This document shows, piece by piece, positions 62,878 to 64,000 of a DNA stretch of 64,000 bases. Under the pieces are notes generated by a model that searched no databases, was not told the origin of the DNA, and saw only the letters and a program-made list of their open reading frames with translations. Location of the stretch: NCBI GenBank assembly GCA_905250075.1, contig CAJNOP010000037.1:1096993-1160992 (forward strand). Reading direction: 5' to 3'. Position 1 is the stretch's first letter. The number at the start of each line of letters is the position of its first letter. The stretch comes from Rotaria sp. Silwood1 (taxonomy: Eukaryota; Rotifera; Eurotatoria; Philodinida; Philodinidae). A program made the translations under genes and the position numbers.

Positions 62878-64000
62878 CTATTTATAAGTAATTAAGTATT
62901 CAGCATAAGCTTGAGCATCATGATAAGTGACAAAAATATGATTGCCATCAGTAGTTGAATCGAATCCAGCGGGGCAAGTCTTCATTGAACTGTTACCTAT
63001 AGTTGTATTTCCAACTAGAACTCGCGCCAAGAACATACTTCGCTCTCCGTTGACGTTTGGTTTTGTATAATTGTGACTATAAGCTGCATTTGATGAAAAA
63101 TAAACACCAACACCATATAGTGTTCCTAAAGATAAATTGCTATCAATACAAAAATGGGCCAAATGGGACATAAATTTACCATTCTCTCCTGCAAAACTCC
63201 GATTGAAACAACCTTTCACGATTTCTTTAGCTGCCTCTTCAGGACAACCGTGATATAAACATTTTTCAGTATCTTTATCGAGACTTATTTTGAAATTTCG
63301 ACTATGTGCTAAATATTGAATATACCATCGTTCATTTTGAATGCGTTCTATTCGTATTATTTTTGTATATTTTCCTTTCATAGGCCGATTGAAATTAGTT
63401 ACGATTGATTTATATTCATCTGCTGTATTCGATAACTCAAAACGTATTTTATTTTTTCTTGATTTATCCCATGTTGTAGGCACCTGATAATGAAACGATC
63501 CCCGAATATCTGCTAAAATTAAAAATATTAAATTTTCATTTGTCGTTATCCTAGCTAAGGAAAATGTAAATCTTTTCATGATGTGTTTTTAATATCTAGC
63601 TGATCTACTCCTTGATATCAACTAATTAGGACATAACTAATCATGTTGTTTTCCTTCTTCAAAACAGCTGGTATACTAAGAGTCATTCTAAGCAATAGTT
63701 TTTATCCAACAAACAGAGAAGAAATTGGTTTCGGCTTGTTTGGACTCGAACCTGACCGAAAAAGTTTTGAACTCAGTCAGTCTTTAAAAGTTGATAATTT
63801 ACTCAGTCTATACTGAAAGGTTGAATTTAACTAAAAAAGAAAAGTTTAATTATACCATCTTGTGTTGCTAATACTTGTTTACAAAATTCGTCATAAATAT
63901 TTTGTTGACTAGACTGTATCACGAATCTCACTGTCAGAGGTAGATTTCTCATAGTCAATTGGTTTTTCATTTCTTTCACCATTGTCTTGACTACAACATC
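62878..64000 (-). CDS. PARP14/15-type mono-ADP-ribosyltransferase, C-terminal part
   Basis: Two exons are supported: the window-edge exon 64000-63856 (frame with VVVKTMVKEMKNQL and ending TQD) and the last exon 63512-62878. The donor at 63855 and acceptor at 63513 share phase 1, so the ATG at 63579 lies in the intron and is not the start. The last exon has a WWE-like lead-in (FELSNTADEYKSIVTNFNR, IKRIERIQNERWY), then the PARP fold: LYHGCPEEAAKEIVKGCFNRSF, YGVGVYFSSNAAYSHNYT, MFLARVLVGNTTIG and FVTYHDAQAYAEYLITY. The H and Y of the triad are present; the third position is Ile (H-Y-I) in place of Glu, as in mono-ADP-ribosylating PARPs. The N-terminal portion lies beyond the right edge. Confidence 0.9.

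Noticed and set aside
63513..63579. ATG at 63579 as the start of the PARP gene
   Set aside because: A phase-matched acceptor at 63513 and donor at 63855 join the domain to an upstream coding exon at the window edge, leaving this ATG in the intron.
63740..63760. Minus-strand tRNA B-box-like GGTTCGAGTCC
   Set aside because: The flanking bases do not form a T-stem, and no A-box lies at the right distance; it falls within the PARP intron.

Overview
The window looks like part of a bdelloid rotifer nuclear genome (Rotaria/Adineta type). The evidence is a very A+T-rich background, many short GT..AG introns of roughly 45-90 bp, animal housekeeping genes, typical bdelloid accessory families (NAD:arginine ADP-ribosyltransferases with TPR tails, LRR/F-box-like proteins), and many interstitial copies of TGTGGG, the telomeric repeat known from bdelloids. 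A run of 100 N at 44706-44805 marks a scaffold join. The species assignment is inference; no rRNA or mitochondrial marker is present.

The left third (1-22.1 kb) is a conserved, mostly intact block: CYHR1 (minus, runs off the left edge), then CHERP, RPF2, UFM1 and a Trm9-like tRNA methyltransferase packed head to tail on the plus strand. RPF2, UFM1 and the methyltransferase each have a splice-acceptor-like sequence just before the start codon, as expected for a trans-spliced polycistron. A small tail-anchored protein, a PX-domain SGK-type kinase (9 exons) and a long coiled-coil protein follow on the minus strand. CYHR1 and CHERP share a divergent promoter with a CRE-type TGACGTCA, an E-box and CCAAT boxes.

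The right two thirds (22.6-64 kb) are different: few intact genes, many relics and many inverted structures. Intact or nearly intact genes are a secreted trypsin-like protease (28.3-29.4 kb), a G+C-rich single-exon ADP-ribosyltransferase with kinesin-light-chain-type TPRs (48.6-50.7 kb) and the 3' part of a PARP14/15-type mono-ADP-ribosyltransferase (62.9-64 kb). Relics are an ADP-ribosyltransferase followed by a ubiquitin-like segment (23.8-26.4 kb), a GNAT acetyltransferase with one nonsense codon (32.6-33.1 kb), a large OTU-like protein (34.1-36.35 kb), an LRR/F-box-like protein (43.0-43.8 kb) and a 9-kb decayed but intron-containing copy of huntingtin (52.1-61.4 kb).

The most striking structure is a dispersed set of about a dozen inverted telomeric hairpins: a G-rich TGTGGG arm, a short unrelated spacer, then a C-rich CCCACA arm. 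All lie in the right part. Several sit exactly where a relic begins or ends: the OTU-like relic is cut at 36351, the huntingtin relic is bracketed at 51.92 and 61.41 kb, and two more lie inside it. The huntingtin relic also carries a 981-bp foldback-type transposon (53697-54677) with inverted arms of 15-bp G+C-rich repeats and an exact 10-bp target duplication. Two short non-autonomous inverted-repeat elements (23469-23717, 62574-62805) are also visible. The picture is a housekeeping block fused to a decaying, subtelomere-like compartment.
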